A stretch of DNA of 64,000 nt. Origin: Limnohabitans sp. MMS-10A-192. GTDB lineage: Bacteria > Pseudomonadota > Gammaproteobacteria > Burkholderiales > Burkholderiaceae_C. A program made the position numbers and the translations under genes. Below are positions 9,986-17,781 of this stretch, piece by piece (positions within the stretch are counted from its first letter, which is position 1; each line of letters starts with the position of its first letter). The stretch lies in contig NZ_NERX01000002.1 in assembly GCF_003063335.1 (NCBI RefSeq), positions 405,649 to 469,648 on the forward strand, in the 5' to 3' direction. The notes beneath the pieces are model-generated. The model was not told where the DNA came from and did no database searches. It saw only the letters and a program-made list of their open reading frames with translations.

Positions 9986-10972
9986 TTACTTCAACCAGCC
10001 CCGGCGACGGAAGTACCACATGGGCACCACGGCGCTGGCGGCCATCAAGGCCAGTGCATACGGGTAGCCCCACTTTTGTGACAGCTCGGGCATGTACTGA
10101 AAGTTCATGCCGTACAGGCTGGCAATCAGTGTGGGGGGAAGCAAGGCGACGCTGGCCACCGAGAAAATCTTGATGATCTTGTTCTGGTTGATGTTGATGA
10201 AACCCACGGTGGCGTCCATCAAGAAGTTGATCTTGTCGAACAAAAAGGCCGTGTGTGAGTCCAGTGAGTCGATGTCGCGCAGAATTTGGCGGGCCTCTTC
10301 AAACTGCTCGGCGTTGAGCATCTTGGAGCGCATCATGAAGCTCACGGCGCGGCGTGTGTCCATCACGTTGCGGCGGATGCGTCCATTCAAGTCTTCTTGG
10401 CGGGCAATGGCGCCCAGCACTTCACCGGCCATGGCGTCGGTCACATCGCCTGACAAAACTTTCTTGCCAGCGGTTTCGAGCTTGTCGTAAATGCCTTCCA
10501 GCGTGTCGGCGGAGTATTCGGCGTCGGCATCAAACAGCTTGAGCAGCACTTCCTTGGCATCTTCCAGCAGGCCCGGTGCGCGGCGCGCACGCAGGCGCAG
10601 CAAGCGAAACACCGGTACGTCTTCGTCGTGGATTGAAAACAGCACGCCACGGCTCTTCAGGTCGGCATTGTGCTGGTTCAGGATGAAGGCGCAACGCACG
10701 GTGCGTGGCTCGTCCTCGTCGGCGATCAAAAAGTCTGAGCGGATGTGCAACTCGCCATTGTCTTCTTCGTAGAAGCGGGCGGATTCCTCGATGTCCTCGT
10801 CCATCGCGTCTTCAGGGATGGACAGGCCGTAATACTGTTTGATCCAGCGCTTTTCGTCGACCGTGGGCGATTCCAGGTCAACCCAAATGGGTTGAAAGCG
10901 AGAGAGTTCTTCCAGTGACTCGATCTCTTCTTGAAAGAGACGGCCGTTGGCAAGGGTGAAGATGTTGAGCAT
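9986..10972 (-). CDS. corA: magnesium/cobalt transporter CorA
   Basis: CorA forms a pentameric inner-membrane channel for Mg2+ and Co2+. The 328-residue protein has the large N-terminal cytoplasmic domain (acidic helices, e.g. PEDAMDEDIEES), a long stalk helix, and two C-terminal membrane helices joined by the signature YGMNFQYMPEL, in which GMN is the selectivity motif. The C-terminus RRRGWLK is the conserved basic tail. It starts MLNIFTLANGRLFQEE. Upstream, the transcript would begin in a 260-base region with two overlapping hairpins (11031-11089), listed separately. Confidence in the family is very high; the ion preference is family knowledge. Confidence 0.95.
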   Translation of the reverse strand: MLNIFTLANGRLFQEEIESLEELSRFQPIWVDLESPTVDEKRWIKQYYGLSIPEDAMDEDIEESARFYEEDNGELHIRSDFLIADEDEPRTVRCAFILNQHNADLKSRGVLFSIHDEDVPVFRLLRLRARRAPGLLEDAKEVLLKLFDADAEYSADTLEGIYDKLETAGKKVLSGDVTDAMAGEVLGAIARQEDLNGRIRRNVMDTRRAVSFMMRSKMLNAEQFEEARQILRDIDSLDSHTAFLFDKINFLMDATVGFININQNKIIKIFSVASVALLPPTLIASLYGMNFQYMPELSQKWGYPYALALMAASAVVPMWYFRRRGWLK

Positions 10973-11030
10973 GGCGAATCCAAAAAAAGGCCAGTTGCCA
11001 AAAGTTCAAAGGGGCGGCGAAGGGGGATGC

Positions 11031-11089
11031 AGCTTTCGAACGATGGGCGCAATGCTCAAGGCGTCCGAAAGCTACCGACTCGGGGTAGC
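11031..11089 (-). promoter_or_regulatory. candidate structured 5' leader of corA
   Basis: Hairpin A pairs AGCTTTCG (11031-11038) plus ACG (11040-11042) with CGT (11062-11064) plus CGAAAGCT (11066-11073), one internal mismatch. Hairpin B pairs GCTACC (11071-11076) with GGTAGC (11084-11089). They share bases 11071-11073, so they cannot both form fully. In the minus-strand transcript this lies about 60-120 bases before the corA start. No known riboswitch class was recognised; regulation by Mg2+ is only a guess. Confidence 0.35.
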
Positions 11090-11234
11090 GTCCACGACAG
11101 TGACTCCAAAAAAATGAATGGGAGGATTATCGCATTGGCCCTGAGCGTTTGTGTGTCACTGCTGTGAATCCGCGCTGTGAAATAAGCGGCCGAGGCCGGG
11201 GTGTTAGATTCAATGGATTCACTCTGACTCCTTC

Positions 11235-12449
11235 ATGACCGCTTCCTTGTCCCCTCGAAGAGAACGCTGGCTGCTGCTGACGCTTGCAGGCATCCAATTC
11301 ACCCATATTCTCGACTTCATGATCATGATGCCCTTGGGGCCTCAGTTCACCCGCTTGTTTGACATCAGCAACGCTGAATTCGGCGTGCTGGTCTCGGCCT
11401 ACACCTTGTCGGCCGGTGCATCGGGTTTGCTGGCGGCCACCTATGTGGACCGGTTCAGCCGCAAGCGCTTGCTGCTGACCATGTACACCCTCTTTGGTTT
11501 GGCAACGCTGGCGTGCGGGTTGGCGCCGACCTATGGCTGGTTGATGGTCGCCCGAGTGGCTGCCGGTGTGTTTGGTGGTGTCTTGTCGGCTTTGTCGCAG
11601 ACCATCGTGGCCGATGTGATTCCGTTCGAGCGGCGCGGCAGGGCCATGGGGGTGGTCATGACCTCGTTTTCCGTCTCCACCGTGGCGGGCGTGCCGCTGG
11701 GCCTGTTTTTGGCTGCGCACTTGAGCTGGCACGCGCCCTTCATGGCCATTGCCGCCATGGTGGGCTTGTTGGTGGTTGGCGCTTGGCAAACCCTGCCGCA
11801 GTTGGATGCCCATTTGCATCATCCCGATCGCGCCAGCGTCTGGCGCAGCATTGGCCAAGTCTTGATCGAGGCCAACCATCTGAAAGCTTTTGCCTTGTCG
11901 GCCGCGATGATGTTTGCGGGCTTCACGGTCATCCCTTACATCACCATCTATTTGCAGTCGAATGCGGGCATGTTGCCCGAGCAGGTCCCTTGGGTGTATT
12001 TGCTCGGCGGCACGGCCACCTTGCTGACGGCGCGCTTGTTTGGTCGGCTGACTGACCGTGTAGGCAAAGTCAAAATGTTCAAGCGCCTGGCGGTGGCTGT
12101 CGCGCTGCCTTTGATGGCCACCACTTTGTCGGCAGGCTTGCCTTTGGCGGGCTTGCTGCTGATCTCGACGGCATTTTTCACCATGATGAGTGGTCGCATG
12201 ATTCCTGGCATGGCCCTGATTTCATCGGCGGTGGAGCCGCGTTTGCGCGGTACTTTCATGACCCTCAATTCGGCCGTGCAGTCTGCAGCCATGGGGCTGG
12301 CAGCCATGGTGGGAGGGGCCATCATTGGCCGTGATGCCCATGGGCAATTGACGAATTACTGGGTGGCAGGGGTGATCGGTGTGGCGGCCAGCTTGGTGTC
12401 GGTCTGGCTGGCTGGGCGGGTGCGCTTGCATGGGGCACCACAGGTGTGA
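11235..12449 (+). CDS. major facilitator superfamily transporter
   Basis: 404-residue MFS protein with about twelve membrane helices. The stretch GFSGTPL-like loops are replaced by DRFSRKRLL after helix 2 (the conserved basic loop, motif A) and [17 protein letters not shown] in helix 4 resembles the drug/H+ antiporter group of arabinose-efflux (AraJ/YdhP)-like exporters. Substrate cannot be told from sequence. It is divergent from corA with a 262-base gap, and downstream lies the hpf leader. Standing between rpoN-type neighbours (hpf, ptsN, hprK), it is probably an unrelated single gene. ATG 11235 is preceded by GACTCCTTC, with no good ribosome-binding site. Confidence 0.85.
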   Translation: MTASLSPRRERWLLLTLAGIQFTHILDFMIMMPLGPQFTRLFDISNAEFGVLVSAYTLSAGASGLLAATYVDRFSRKRLLLTMYTLFGLATLACGLAPTYGWLMVARVAAGVFGGVLSALSQTIVADVIPFERRGRAMGVVMTSFSVSTVAGVPLGLFLAAHLSWHAPFMAIAAMVGLLVVGAWQTLPQLDAHLHHPDRASVWRSIGQVLIEANHLKAFALSAAMMFAGFTVIPYITIYLQSNAGMLPEQVPWVYLLGGTATLLTARLFGRLTDRVGKVKMFKRLAVAVALPLMATTLSAGLPLAGLLLISTAFFTMMSGRMIPGMALISSAVEPRLRGTFMTLNSAVQSAAMGLAAMVGGAIIGRDAHGQLTNYWVAGVIGVAASLVSVWLAGRVRLHGAPQV

Positions 12450-12547
12450 ATCGCAGCTGAGCCACATCAACTCATCCAGCACGATAACATCGAAATGGCC
12501 CTTTGGGCTCAATTTCCCAGCCCCCTCAGTGCATTCCATAGGGCGCA

Positions 12548-12576
12548 TTGCTTTTCCCAAAAGGCGGGCGCATAGT
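12548..12576 (+). promoter_or_regulatory. candidate sigma-70 promoter for hpf
   Basis: TTGCTT at 12548-12553 and CATAGT at 12571-12576 are 17 bases apart. A start near 12583 would put the following hairpin at the very 5' end of the mRNA. Moderate match only. Confidence 0.4.
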
Positions 12577-12583
12577 GGAGGTG

Positions 12584-12631
12584 AACCACTTGAAAAAGTG
12601 GTTTGTTGCCCCCCCTTTCGGAGGGGCTTTT
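12584..12631 (+). promoter_or_regulatory. hpf leader: 5' hairpin followed by terminator-like stem
   Basis: AACCACTT (12584-12591) pairs with AAGTGGTT (12596-12603) around a GAAA tetraloop. It is followed by CCCCT/AGGGG (12612-12626) and C-TTTT (12627-12631), an intrinsic-terminator-like stem 30 bases before hpf. It may be the terminator of the MFS gene or an attenuator of hpf; the sequence alone does not decide. Confidence 0.45.
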
Positions 12632-12660
12632 CCTACACGGGATCTATGGAGGCCAAGCTT

Positions 12661-12990
12661 ATGAATTTGACAATCAGCGGACACCATCTGGAAGTTACCC
12701 CTGCCTTGCGCGAGTATGTGACAGGCAAACTGGACCGCATTACCCGACATTTCGATCAGGTGGTCGATGTGAAAGTGCTGCTGACCGTGGAAAAGCAGAA
12801 GGAAAAGGAAAAACGCCAACGTGCTGAATGCAACATCCATGTCAAAGGAAACGACATGTTCGCCGAGAGCGCGCACGAGGACTTGTATGCTGCTGTGGAC
12901 GACTTGGTCGACAAATTGGACCGTCAGGTGGTCAAGCACAAGGACCGCATCACGGACCACCACCACAGTGCGCCTAAACGCATGATGTGA
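12661..12990 (+). CDS. hpf: ribosome hibernation promoting factor
   Basis: 109-residue member of the HPF/YfiA family, which binds the decoding region of the 30S subunit and helps form inactive 70S or 100S ribosomes under starvation. Visible marks are [20 protein letters not shown] and the beta-alpha-beta core with [20 protein letters not shown] start at ATG 12661; earlier in-frame ATGs lie within the leader hairpins. It is followed by its own terminator (13014-13038) and then ptsN and hprK, the usual rpoN-hpf-ptsN neighbourhood, although rpoN itself is not in the window. Confidence 0.95.
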   Translation: MNLTISGHHLEVTPALREYVTGKLDRITRHFDQVVDVKVLLTVEKQKEKEKRQRAECNIHVKGNDMFAESAHEDLYAAVDDLVDKLDRQVVKHKDRITDHHHSAPKRMM

Positions 12991-13013
12991 GGGGGTTGAT
13001 GACCCGGTGTACC

Positions 13014-13038
13014 AGGGCCGCTATCTGCGGCCCTTTTT
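13014..13038 (+). terminator. Rho-independent terminator after hpf
   Basis: GGGCCGC (13015-13021) pairs with GCGGCCC (13027-13033), loop TATCT, followed by five T bases; A13014 can extend the stem. It separates hpf from ptsN, so ptsN-hprK should have its own promoter. Confidence 0.85.
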
Positions 13039-13144
13039 CATTTTTGGAGCCAATGGCACGCTGTGCATGCCACGTCATGGTTTGCAGACGCGACACCGGC
13101 TGCAAAGCGGTTGGGCGGCGACAGGTGCATAATCCGCCTCGAAC

Positions 13145-13612
13145 ATGAATCGTCTCTCATCCATATTGCCTGTTGCCCAAGTTCTTGTTGAGGTGGAAGC
13201 CACCAGCAAGAAGCGTGCGTTCGAAGAAGCGGGTCTTCTCTTTGAGAACCTGCATGGCTTGTCGCGTGCACTGGTGACCGACAGCCTGTTTGCCCGCGAG
13301 CGTTTGGGCTCGACCGGTTTGGGCCACGGTGTGGCCATACCGCACGGTCGCATCAAGGGCCTCAAAGCCCCAATGGCCGCCGTCTTTCAGTTGGCGCAGC
13401 CCATCGGTTTTGATGCGCCTGACGAGCAGCCGGTCAATTTGTTGATTTTCTTGCTGGTGCCGGAAGCTGCGACCCAGAAGCATCTGGAAATCTTGTCCGA
13501 AATTGCGGAGTTGCTGAGTGACAGCCAATTGCGTGAAAACATCAAGAGCAGTGCCACGCAAGATGGACTCCACCAACTGATTGCCCAGTGGCAGTCCGCC
13601 CAAACGGTCTGA
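13145..13612 (+). CDS. ptsN: nitrogen-related PTS enzyme IIA (PtsN)
   Basis: EIIA-Ntr of the regulatory phosphotransferase chain (PtsP-NPr-PtsN), which links nitrogen and potassium status to transporter activity. 155 residues, usual length. The phosphorylated histidine is His67 in GHGVAIPHGRI, following FARERLGSTGLG. The gene is directly upstream of hprK (26-base gap) and 154 bases downstream of hpf. The presence of HPr kinase next to it is the common betaproteobacterial arrangement in which HprK tunes the same chain. In this window kup, a potassium transporter, occurs 11 kb away; a functional link would be inference. Confidence 0.95.
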   Translation: MNRLSSILPVAQVLVEVEATSKKRAFEEAGLLFENLHGLSRALVTDSLFARERLGSTGLGHGVAIPHGRIKGLKAPMAAVFQLAQPIGFDAPDEQPVNLLIFLLVPEAATQKHLEILSEIAELLSDSQLRENIKSSATQDGLHQLIAQWQSAQTV

Positions 13613-13638
13613 GCACAGACCCGTCTTGAGTAGTTCCG

Positions 13639-14580
13639 ATGAAGCCTTCCGTCATCAGTGCCGACGTCCTGTTTGAGGACCACCGCGGCAAACTCAAGTG
13701 GCAGTGGGTGGCCGGGCTGGGAGCTTCTGAGCGCCGCTTCGATGAAGTGGCTGTGCGTGAAGCCCGCTCAGGCGCCGATCTGGTCGGTTACCTCAACTAC
13801 ATCCATCCCTACCGGGTTCAGATTTTGGGGCCACGCGAAGTGGCCTATCTGACCAATTCCACGCCAGACGACTGCGCCCGTCGTATCGCGCGCATCGTGA
13901 CCTTGGAGCCGCCCGTGCTGGTGCTGGCCGATGGCCAGGTTGCCCCGGACGCCTTGCTGTCCATGTGCGAGCGGGCACAAATCCCGATGTTTGCCACCGA
14001 GCAATCTTCGGCTTTCGTGATCGACGTGTTGCGGGCCTACCTGTCCAAACACTTTGCCGACCGCACCACCATGCACGGTGTCTTCATGGACATCCTGGGC
14101 ATGGGTGTGCTGATCACCGGCGAATCGGGCTTGGGCAAGAGTGAATTGGGTCTGGAGCTGATTTCGCGTGGCAACGGTCTGGTGGCCGACGATGCCGTGG
14201 ACCTGTACCGCATCAACCAGACCACCATCGAGGGGCGTTGCCCCGATTTGTTACAGAACCTGCTGGAAGTGCGCGGTATTGGCTTGCTCGATATCCGGGC
14301 CATTTTTGGCGAGACAGCGGTGCGCCGCAAAATGCGCCTGAAGTTGATCGTGCACTTGGTGCGCCGTGAAACTTTTGACCGCGATTACGAACGCATGCCC
14401 TCGGAGCCGCTCACGCAAGACGTGCTGGGCATCCCGGTGCGCAAGGTGGTGATCCAGGTGGTGGCCGGGCGCAACATCTCGGTGTTGGTGGAGGCTGCTG
14501 TGCGCAACACCATCTTGCAGATGCGGGGCATCGACACCTACCAGGACTTCATCGAGCGCCAGCGCCGCGCCATGGAATAA
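13639..14580 (+). CDS. hprK: HPr kinase/phosphorylase
   Basis: Bifunctional enzyme that phosphorylates and dephosphorylates a serine of HPr. 313 residues. The Walker A loop is GESGLGKS at 161-168; the following acidic segment [10 protein letters not shown] (181-190) and the C-terminal signature [20 protein letters not shown] are those of HprK. The His of the catalytic motif is in [10 protein letters not shown]. It is likely cotranscribed with ptsN. The gene ends 15 bases from the convergent fur stop, with only a small GCCGC/GCGGC hairpin between them. Confidence 0.96.
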   Translation: MKPSVISADVLFEDHRGKLKWQWVAGLGASERRFDEVAVREARSGADLVGYLNYIHPYRVQILGPREVAYLTNSTPDDCARRIARIVTLEPPVLVLADGQVAPDALLSMCERAQIPMFATEQSSAFVIDVLRAYLSKHFADRTTMHGVFMDILGMGVLITGESGLGKSELGLELISRGNGLVADDAVDLYRINQTTIEGRCPDLLQNLLEVRGIGLLDIRAIFGETAVRRKMRLKLIVHLVRRETFDRDYERMPSEPLTQDVLGIPVRKVVIQVVAGRNISVLVEAAVRNTILQMRGIDTYQDFIERQRRAME

Positions 14581-14595
14581 GGGCCGCTTCGCGGC

Positions 14596-15024
14596 TCAGC
14601 GCTGGCGGTGAGGGCAGGGGGTGCGCGTGCAGTGGGCGTACAAGCTCAGGGCATGGTCTGCAATCACAAAGCCCTTGGCCTGTGCAACGGCCTGTTGCCG
14701 AGACTCGATTTCAGGGTCGTAGAACTCTTCCACCCGACCGCAGTCCAGGCACACCACATGGTCGTGGTGTTGGCCTTCATTGAGCTCGTAAACCGCTTTG
14801 CCGCTTTCAAAATGGTTGCGGCTCAAAATCCCCGCTTGCTCGAACTGGGTCAACACCCGGTAAACCGTGGCCAGACCGATGTCGGTGTTGTCAAGCAGCA
14901 GGTGACGAAAAACGTCTTCGGCCGTCATGTGCCGTTGCGCGCCGCTTTGAAAAACCTCTAGGATTTTCAGTCGGGGCAAGGTGGCTTTAAGGCCGTTGTT
15001 TTTGAGTTCGTCGATTTGGCTCAT
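14596..15024 (-). CDS. fur: ferric uptake regulator Fur
   Basis: Iron-responsive transcription repressor, 142 residues. It has the winged-helix N-terminal domain ([15 protein letters not shown]... [19 protein letters not shown], recognition helix) and the metal-binding/dimerisation part with [16 protein letters not shown] and the C-terminal [12 protein letters not shown], giving the CxxC and the His/Cys ligands of the structural zinc site. I chose ATG 15024 ([13 protein letters not shown]) over an upstream in-frame start 11 codons earlier. Divergent from bamE with an 83-base intergenic region in which I see no obvious Fur box. Confidence 0.96.
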   Translation of the reverse strand: MSQIDELKNNGLKATLPRLKILEVFQSGAQRHMTAEDVFRHLLLDNTDIGLATVYRVLTQFEQAGILSRNHFESGKAVYELNEGQHHDHVVCLDCGRVEEFYDPEIESRQQAVAQAKGFVIADHALSLYAHCTRTPCPHRQR

Positions 15025-15107
15025 GGGGTTTGCTAAGAGGTAAGGCAGACGGAACAAAATTTCTTACAGCCGCTACAATGCCCCGATCATATCGGCCCTC
15101 TTCAAAC

Positions 15108-15647
15108 ATGACAGCTTCCCTGATTTCCCGCTTCCCGAGCGCCTGGCTTGTTGGCCTCGTTTTGAGCGCTGGCCTGGCGGGCTGCGGCAGTGTCCACCAG
15201 GACACTTTCAAGCCGTACGTTCCTGAAGTGGTGCAGGGCAACTTTGTCTCCAAGGAGCAGCGTCAAGCGCTTCGTCCGGGCATGGTCAAAGCGCAGGTGC
15301 GTGACATCTTGGGCACGCCCCTGGTCTCCAGCTTGTTCCATGCCGATCGGTGGGACTATGTCTTCAGCATCAAGCGCCAAGGGGTGTCTGCCCAGAATTT
15401 CCGCCTGACCGTGGTTTTCAAGGGGGATGTGCTCGATCAAATCGAAAGTGACCTCTTGCCCAGCGAGTCCGAGTTTGCAGGCCGCTTGGTGCGCCCGCGT
15501 GCGACAGGGCAGACCCCGAAGCTGGAAGCCACAGAGGAAGACTTGAAACGTTTCACTGCGAACAAGCCGCAGGAGGCCGAAGCACCTCGGCCGGCCTTGG
15601 CCCCTTTGCCCAGCAGCTACCCTCCACTGGAGCCTGCGGTCCGTTGA
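15108..15647 (+). CDS. bamE: outer membrane protein assembly factor BamE
   Basis: Lipoprotein of the BAM complex that inserts beta-barrel proteins into the outer membrane. 179 residues. A signal peptide ends in the lipobox LAGC with Cys26 as the lipidated residue; the SmpA/OmlA fold follows: VVQGNFVSKEQ, LRPGMVKAQVRDILGTPLVS and WDYVFSIKRQG. The long C-terminal tail (Pro/Ala-rich, after about residue 130) exceeds the E. coli protein and is common in Burkholderiales. I start at ATG 15108 since the N-terminal signal then has normal length. Divergent from fur and upstream of dapB by 45 bases. Confidence 0.95.
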   Translation: MTASLISRFPSAWLVGLVLSAGLAGCGSVHQDTFKPYVPEVVQGNFVSKEQRQALRPGMVKAQVRDILGTPLVSSLFHADRWDYVFSIKRQGVSAQNFRLTVVFKGDVLDQIESDLLPSESEFAGRLVRPRATGQTPKLEATEEDLKRFTANKPQEAEAPRPALAPLPSSYPPLEPAVR

Positions 15648-15692
15648 ACCAGAAAGGTGCCCCGTGCCCCTTTCACCAGCCCTGAAAACCCC

Positions 15693-16508
15693 ATGACCTC
15701 CTCGAACACTTTGCCCATTGCCGTGGCCGGCGCCACTGGCCGCATGGGAAACATGCTGATTGAAGCCATTTTGGCTACCGATGATTGCCGCTTGTCCGGC
15801 GCTTTGGACATCGCTTCCAGTCCCGCACTGGGCCATGACGCCTCCGCCTTTTTGGGCAAGGCCAGCGGCGTTTCGGTGCAGTCGGATGTGAAAGCCGGTT
15901 TGAAGGATTCGGGCTTCCTGATCGACTTCACCCGTCCCGAAGGCACTTTGGCCCATCTGAAGGTTTGCCGTGAGCTGGGCGTCAAAGCCGTGATCGGCAC
16001 GACCGGTTTCACCGAAGAACAAAAAGCCGAGATCGCCGAGATCGCCAAAGACATCGCCATCGTCATGGCCCCCAACATGAGCGTGGGCGTGAACGTGACT
16101 TTGAAATTGCTGCAAATGGCGGCGCAAGCCCTGTCCACCGGCTACGACATCGAAATCATCGAAGCCCATCACCGCCACAAGGTGGATGCGCCCTCGGGCA
16201 CCGCGCTCAAGATGGGCGAAGTGATCGCCGACGCCATTGGCCGCGATTTGAAAGAGTGCGCCGTGTACGAACGTTACGGGCACACCGGCGAACGCGATCC
16301 CTCGACCATCGGTTTTTCGACCATCCGCGGCGGCGACATCGTGGGCGACCACACCGTCTTGTTTGCCGGCATTGGTGAGCGCATCGAAGTGACCCACAAG
16401 TCCTCCAGCCGCTCGACTTATGCACAAGGCAGCCTGCGTGCAGTGCGCTACCTGGCCGGCCAGCAGCGCGGTTTGTTCGACATGTTCGATGTGTTGAATT
16501 TGCGCTGA
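15693..16508 (+). CDS. dapB: 4-hydroxy-tetrahydrodipicolinate reductase
   Basis: Second step of the diaminopimelate branch of lysine biosynthesis, NAD(P)H-dependent. 271 residues. The nucleotide-binding motif [10 protein letters not shown] lies at the N-terminus, the loop GTTGF follows the Rossmann core, and the active-site block [13 protein letters not shown] holds the catalytic histidine and lysine. The C-terminal half [25 protein letters not shown] is typical. I chose ATG 15693 ([16 protein letters not shown]), 12 codons after an upstream in-frame start. It is followed by exbB after 15 bases, so bamE-dapB-exbB-exbD may be one transcript. Confidence 0.96.
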   Translation: MTSSNTLPIAVAGATGRMGNMLIEAILATDDCRLSGALDIASSPALGHDASAFLGKASGVSVQSDVKAGLKDSGFLIDFTRPEGTLAHLKVCRELGVKAVIGTTGFTEEQKAEIAEIAKDIAIVMAPNMSVGVNVTLKLLQMAAQALSTGYDIEIIEAHHRHKVDAPSGTALKMGEVIADAIGRDLKECAVYERYGHTGERDPSTIGFSTIRGGDIVGDHTVLFAGIGERIEVTHKSSSRSTYAQGSLRAVRYLAGQQRGLFDMFDVLNLR

Positions 16509-16523
16509 GCCTGAGCGGTCACC

Positions 16524-17168
16524 ATGAGTTTGAGCGACTTTTTGCTCCACAGCGATCTTGTCAGCCGTGTGCTGGCGGTCTTGCTGTTGGCCTTGTCGGT
16601 CAGCAGCTGGGTGGTGATTCTCTGGAAATGGCGTTTGCTGGCCCGTGTTCAACTCGATGTGCGCCGCAGTGTGGCCGCATTCTGGCAAGCCCCTGGATTT
16701 GACGCTGCCCGACACGGCGTGGCCCAGTTTGACCGCGATGCCTGTGTCGCGCCCTTGCTGGAAGCGACTTTGTTGCCTGTGGGCGGCACCTTGGCCTCGT
16801 CCGGTGACCGCCAGAACCAGTTGACCCGCGTCTTGCGCGACGCCTTGCAGCAGGTGGTGCGCCGTTTGCAGTGGGGCCAATTGCTGCTGGCCACGGCTGG
16901 TTCGATCTCGCCCTTTGTGGGCTTGCTCGGCACCGTCTGGGGCATTTTCAATGCCCTGACCGGCATGGCCGAGGCCGGGCAACTGACCATCGACAAGGTC
17001 GCAGGCCCCGTGGGCGAAGCCCTGGTCATGACCGCCGCCGGTCTGGCCGTGGCCATTCCAGCCGTGCTGGGCTACAACCTGCTGGGGCGCCGGATCGCAT
17101 TGATCGAAGCCGAACTCGAAGGCTTTGCCCACGATGTGCGCGGCTTGCTGGCCGATCCGCAGGACTGA
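16524..17168 (+). CDS. exbB: MotA/TolQ/ExbB-type proton channel protein
   Basis: Inner-membrane subunit of an energy-transducing stator complex. 214 residues with three membrane segments: about residues 14-34 (VLAVLLLALSVSSWVVILW), about 121-145 and about 160-185, the last two holding the conserved proton channel (ISPFVGLLGTVWGIFNALTGM and GEALVMTAAGLAVAIPAVLGYN). Such proteins use the proton gradient to drive TonB or TolA. Partner exbD follows after 3 bases. No tonB is visible nearby, so whether it serves TonB or Tol is not settled; gene order dapB-exbB-exbD-leuS is common in Comamonadaceae. Confidence 0.9.
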   Translation: MSLSDFLLHSDLVSRVLAVLLLALSVSSWVVILWKWRLLARVQLDVRRSVAAFWQAPGFDAARHGVAQFDRDACVAPLLEATLLPVGGTLASSGDRQNQLTRVLRDALQQVVRRLQWGQLLLATAGSISPFVGLLGTVWGIFNALTGMAEAGQLTIDKVAGPVGEALVMTAAGLAVAIPAVLGYNLLGRRIALIEAELEGFAHDVRGLLADPQD

Positions 17169-17171
17169 ACC

Positions 17172-17600
17172 ATGGCCTTCGGTCGCCTGGCGTCCTCCAA
17201 AGCCGATGCGCCCATGAGCGAGATCAACGTCACGCCCATGGTGGACGTGATGCTGGTCTTGCTGGTGATCTTCATCCTCACAGCCCCCCTGATGACCAGC
17301 GCCATCCGCCTGGACTTGCCCCAGTCTGAGGGCGGCGAGGCCGGTGCATCCCCCCAAGCGGTCTCCTTGGTGGTGGACGCCCAAGGCACGGTGTACCTGA
17401 ACGACAAGCCCATCACGCCCGAAGCTTTGCGCCTGCGCCTGGCCGATGCTGCCAAACGCAACCCCGACACCGAGCTGGAACTGCGTGCCGACGAGTCCGT
17501 GCCCTACGGCCGCGTGGTCGAAACCATGGGCCTGGCCCAAAAAGCGGGCCTGTCCCGCATCGGCTTCGTCGCCCAGACCCCCTCTGCCCCCAAGCGCTGA
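17172..17600 (+). CDS. exbD: ExbD/TolR-type biopolymer transport protein
   Basis: 142-residue partner of the upstream channel protein. A short cytoplasmic N-terminus precedes one membrane helix starting INVTPMVDVMLVLLVIFILT; the aspartate at position 25 is the essential proton-carrying residue of the family. A periplasmic domain follows (DAQGTVYLNDKPITPEAL..., VPYGRVVETMGLAQKAGLSRIGFVAQ). It should assemble with ExbB as a stator coupled to the proton gradient. A striking perfect hairpin lies 50 bases downstream (17651-17724), between this gene and leuS. Confidence 0.92.
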   Translation: MAFGRLASSKADAPMSEINVTPMVDVMLVLLVIFILTAPLMTSAIRLDLPQSEGGEAGASPQAVSLVVDAQGTVYLNDKPITPEALRLRLADAAKRNPDTELELRADESVPYGRVVETMGLAQKAGLSRIGFVAQTPSAPKR

Positions 17601-17650
17601 GCCACCACACAGTTCCGGCGCAAGGTCGGATGACCAGCGGTCACTCGCCA

Positions 17651-17724
17651 GCCCGCAGGACGGGTGGCCCGGGCAACGATGTTGAGCCTGCGTCTGAGGC
17701 GCCCGGGCCACCCGTCCTGCGGGC
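17651..17724. repeat. perfect 24-bp inverted repeat, stem-loop element copy 2
   Basis: Arms 17651-17674 and 17701-17724 are exactly complementary (24 bp, GC-rich, GCCCGCAGGACGGG...). The 26-base loop at 17675-17700 contains the same 24-base core (17676-17699) found in the element at 9915-9938. No T tract follows. It lies between exbD and leuS. The conserved loop with differing arms argues for a dispersed family rather than a chance palindrome. Confidence 0.85.
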
Positions 17725-17781
17725 CCCAACGCCGGTCAACTCACCAAGATCAGCACCCGCGCCAGCCTACAATCGACCCCT

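Noticed and set aside
13052..13075. Sigma-54 promoter upstream of ptsN
   Set aside because: TGGCAC is present, but the spacing between GG and the following GC is 8 bases, not 10, and the TTGC element is missing.
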